Origin: Bradyrhizobium sp. LTSP885 | Lineage (GTDB): Bacteria; Pseudomonadota; Alphaproteobacteria; Rhizobiales; Xanthobacteraceae | NCBI RefSeq assembly: GCF_000938305.1 | Contig: NZ_JYMT01000033.1 | Location: 13,583-56,734 of the forward strand | Length of the DNA stretch: 43,152 nucleotides | Direction of reading: 5' to 3' | In this document: positions 41,941 through 43,152 of the stretch, piece after piece | Numbering within the stretch: position 1 is the stretch's first letter | Layout of the letters: each line of letters starts with the position of its first letter | Notes under the pieces: model-generated | The model's database searches: none | Seen by the model: the letters and a program-made list of their open reading frames with translations, nothing else | Told to the model about the DNA's origin: nothing | Made by a program: the position numbers and the translations under genes

Positions 41941-42060
41941 TCAACGGCCGCTGACGAATCTGATCAACGCCCGCCACACCGCCAGAACGGCGTTGCGGTA
42001 GGCCTCGGCGCGAAGCGCGTGGGCTCTCCGCGTATAGAGTGTGATGAGTTCCGCGGTCAC
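41941..42060 (-). CDS. Small basic ORF (39 aa)
   Basis: MTAELITLYTRRAHALRAEA continuing YRNAVLAVWRALIRFVSGR, a 39-residue Arg/Ala-rich protein that should form one amphipathic helix. The start is GTG at 42060, with AAGGAG 8 nt in front (42069-42074), 29 nt after the MarR-GNAT stop on the same strand. Good ribosome-binding site, coding-like third positions and location support a real gene, but no family match is known to me and the size limits certainty. Confidence 0.55.
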   Translation of the reverse strand: MTAELITLYTRRAHALRAEAYRNAVLAVWRALIRFVSGR

Positions 42061-42089
42061 GCGCCGCGCTCCTTCGCGGCGCTGCAATC

Positions 42090-43013
42090 TCAGAGGTCGC
42101 GCTCCCAGGTCTCGCCGATCAGGTCCTGTCCGAAGCTGCGATGCGGCTCGCGCTTCACCAGTTCGAAGCCGGTCTCCTGATAGATTTTTCGGGCGGCGAC
42201 CAGGATGCTCTGGGTCCACAGCGTCATTCGCCGATAGCCGCAGGCTTTTGCAAAGCTGACGCATTCGCCGACCAGTCTTTTGCCGAGCCCGTGCCCGCGG
42301 CCGGCCGGATCGATCAGCAACAGTCGCAGCTTGGCGATCTCGTCGCTGTGGCGGACCAGGAACACGGAGCCGACCGGCGCCCCGTCGATATCGGCGATCC
42401 AGCAGCGCTCGCGCGAGGCGTCGAACGAGGTGAGGAATTTCGCCGCGATGTCGGCGACCAGCGCCTCGAACGACGCATCGAAACCGTATTCGCTGGCATA
42501 GAGCGCGCCGTGGCTCTGCACCACCCATCCCAGATCGCCGGGGCGCGGGTCGCGCAGGATGGCGCGCGGCGCTGCGGCATCCGTCTCGCCAAGCAGCCGT
42601 TCGACCGTGGCCATGGCCGCGGTGAGCCTGTTACGGTCGGCCGGCACCAGCGCGGCGAGCATCGCGGTGACTTCATCATGCGAACTGCGGTTGAGCTTGG
42701 CAAAGGTCTGCCGCCCCTTGGCGGTGAGGTTGAGCCGGACCTGCCGCCGGTCGGTCGGCAGCGGCTTGCGGGCAATCAGCCCGTCGTCATCGAATTTCTG
42801 GACGATGCGGCTGAGATAGCCGGCGTCGAGGCCGAGCTCGATCCCGATATCGCGGGCGGCCGCATCCTCGCGATGGGCGAGTTCGTAGAGCACCCGCGCC
42901 TCGCTCAGCGAAAACGGGCTCTGCAGCAGATGCTGGTCGAGCACGCCGAGCTTGCGGGTGTAGAAGCGGTTGAAGCCGCGGACCGCGGCGACCTGGTCCT
43001 CGGGATCGGTCAT
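42090..43013 (-). CDS. MarR-type regulator fused to GNAT acetyltransferase
   Basis: A 307-residue fusion. Residues 1-145 are a MarR winged helix (SEARVLYELAHREDAAARDI then LGLDAGYLSRIVQKFDDDGL and the DRRQVRLNLTAKG wing). Residues 150-307 are a GNAT domain with the acetyl-CoA loop DPAGRGHGLGKRLVGE and RRMTLWTQS. Such regulators are common in Alphaproteobacteria; the acetyltransferase substrate is not known. A perfect 18-bp palindrome lies 24 nt upstream of the ATG and is a likely operator. It is followed by a 39-codon ORF. Confidence 0.92.
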   Translation of the reverse strand: MTDPEDQVAAVRGFNRFYTRKLGVLDQHLLQSPFSLSEARVLYELAHREDAAARDIGIELGLDAGYLSRIVQKFDDDGLIARKPLPTDRRQVRLNLTAKGRQTFAKLNRSSHDEVTAMLAALVPADRNRLTAAMATVERLLGETDAAAPRAILRDPRPGDLGWVVQSHGALYASEYGFDASFEALVADIAAKFLTSFDASRERCWIADIDGAPVGSVFLVRHSDEIAKLRLLLIDPAGRGHGLGKRLVGECVSFAKACGYRRMTLWTQSILVAARKIYQETGFELVKREPHRSFGQDLIGETWERDL

Positions 43014-43037
43014 GGTGCACCTCTGATAATTGCCATT

Positions 43038-43055
43038 GTCAAATAATTATTTGAC
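43038..43055. promoter_or_regulatory. Perfect 18-bp palindrome, likely MarR operator
   Basis: GTCAAATAATTATTTGAC is identical to its reverse complement and AT-rich in GC-rich surroundings. It lies 24 nt upstream of the MarR-GNAT start and overlaps a TTGACA (minus strand, 43037-43042), so binding would block the promoter. Operator role is inferred. Confidence 0.75.
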
Positions 43056-43070
43056 TTTAGCAAGTATCGT

Positions 43071-43152
43071 TTATGCAACCATGATCCGGCTGCGCAGCAT
43101 GGTGCGGGAGGAGCGGCCGAGCCGGCGGAGCAGGCGGGCCTCGGAGCGGCTG
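43071..43152 (-). CDS. Possible C-terminal end of a gene (partial)
   Basis: A minus-strand frame ends in TAA at 43071-43073 and runs off the right edge: 26 codons, ...RLLRRLGRSSRTMLRSRIMVA, with C/G in nearly all third positions. The plus strand has an equally open frame starting ATGATCCGG at 43081, but it uses AGG and CGG heavily and looks less like a gene. Only a longer sequence can settle it. Confidence 0.3.
   Translation of the reverse strand, partial: SRSEARLLRRLGRSSRTMLRSRIMVA

Noticed and set aside
43081..43152. Plus-strand frame starting ATGATCCGGCTG at the right edge
   Set aside because: It is very Arg-rich and uses AGG, which is rare in the neighbours. The opposite frame is more gene-like, and both are too short to decide.
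1..43152. tRNA, rRNA, SRP RNA or riboswitch genes
   Set aside because: I saw no cloverleaf T-loop (GGTTCGANTC), rRNA or known riboswitch core in the gaps by eye. A covariance-model scan was not possible.

Overview
The window is high-GC, densely coding chromosomal DNA that I read as an alphaproteobacterium of the Bradyrhizobium / Nitrobacteraceae type. The evidence is the fused cytochrome b/c1 gene fbcH next to a Rieske gene, a fused trpE(G) behind a short Trp-rich leader ORF, a CcrM-type GANTC methyltransferase, the order smc - dsbA-like - dciA-like - mutY, and many copies of palindromic intergenic repeats with GTCATTCCGGGGC-type arms. I see no phage, plasmid, transposase, CRISPR array, rRNA or tRNA. 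The genus is an inference; no marker search was possible.

Layout. 1-6004 (minus): a tightly coupled MoxR ATPase - DUF58 - BatA/DUF4159 membrane protein - second membrane protein operon, running off the left edge. 6201-9784 (plus): five overlapping or abutting genes, DUF1285, Nudix, a small membrane protein, CCA-adding enzyme and a TSUP exporter. 9841-13360 (minus): an acidic-tailed DUF2158 protein, then HAD hydrolase, hemF, queD, queE and trmL. 13639-16307 (plus): the bc1 complex genes, closed by a strong terminator. 16554-18324: a dienelactone hydrolase-like gene convergent with an extradiol dioxygenase. 18457-21373 (plus): trpL leader and attenuator, trpE(G) and apt.

21519-31915 (minus): two P-loop ATPases of unknown role, an M48 protease and LemA, an Rsm22-like protein, smc, two tandem thioredoxin-fold (DsbA-like) proteins and a DciA-like protein. 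32044-33648 (plus): mutY and a thioesterase. 33650-38547: a flavin monooxygenase, two glutathione transferases, a LysR regulator facing an NTF2-like gene, and a small membrane protein. 38720-39853 (minus): ccrM. 40235-41843 (plus): a zinc metallopeptidase and moaB. 41941-43152 (minus): a 39-codon ORF, a MarR-GNAT fusion gene under a perfect palindrome, and the end of a further possible gene.

Most of the window is housekeeping: respiration, Trp, purine, haem and queuosine metabolism, tRNA maturation, chromosome segregation, DNA repair and methylation. The most interesting items are the trpL leader, whose promoter spacing suggests a leaderless mRNA and which overlaps a hairpin set; the MoxR/DUF58/DUF4159 operon; the paired P-loop ATPases without a ParB; the conserved four-cysteine set in the Rsm22 protein; the in-frame 21-bp duplication in mutY; GANTC sites and mutually exclusive hairpins in front of ccrM; the 18-bp palindrome in front of the MarR-GNAT gene; and at least four families of palindromic repeats placed in nearly all larger gaps. 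I did not find a clear defence island or an obviously new multi-gene system.
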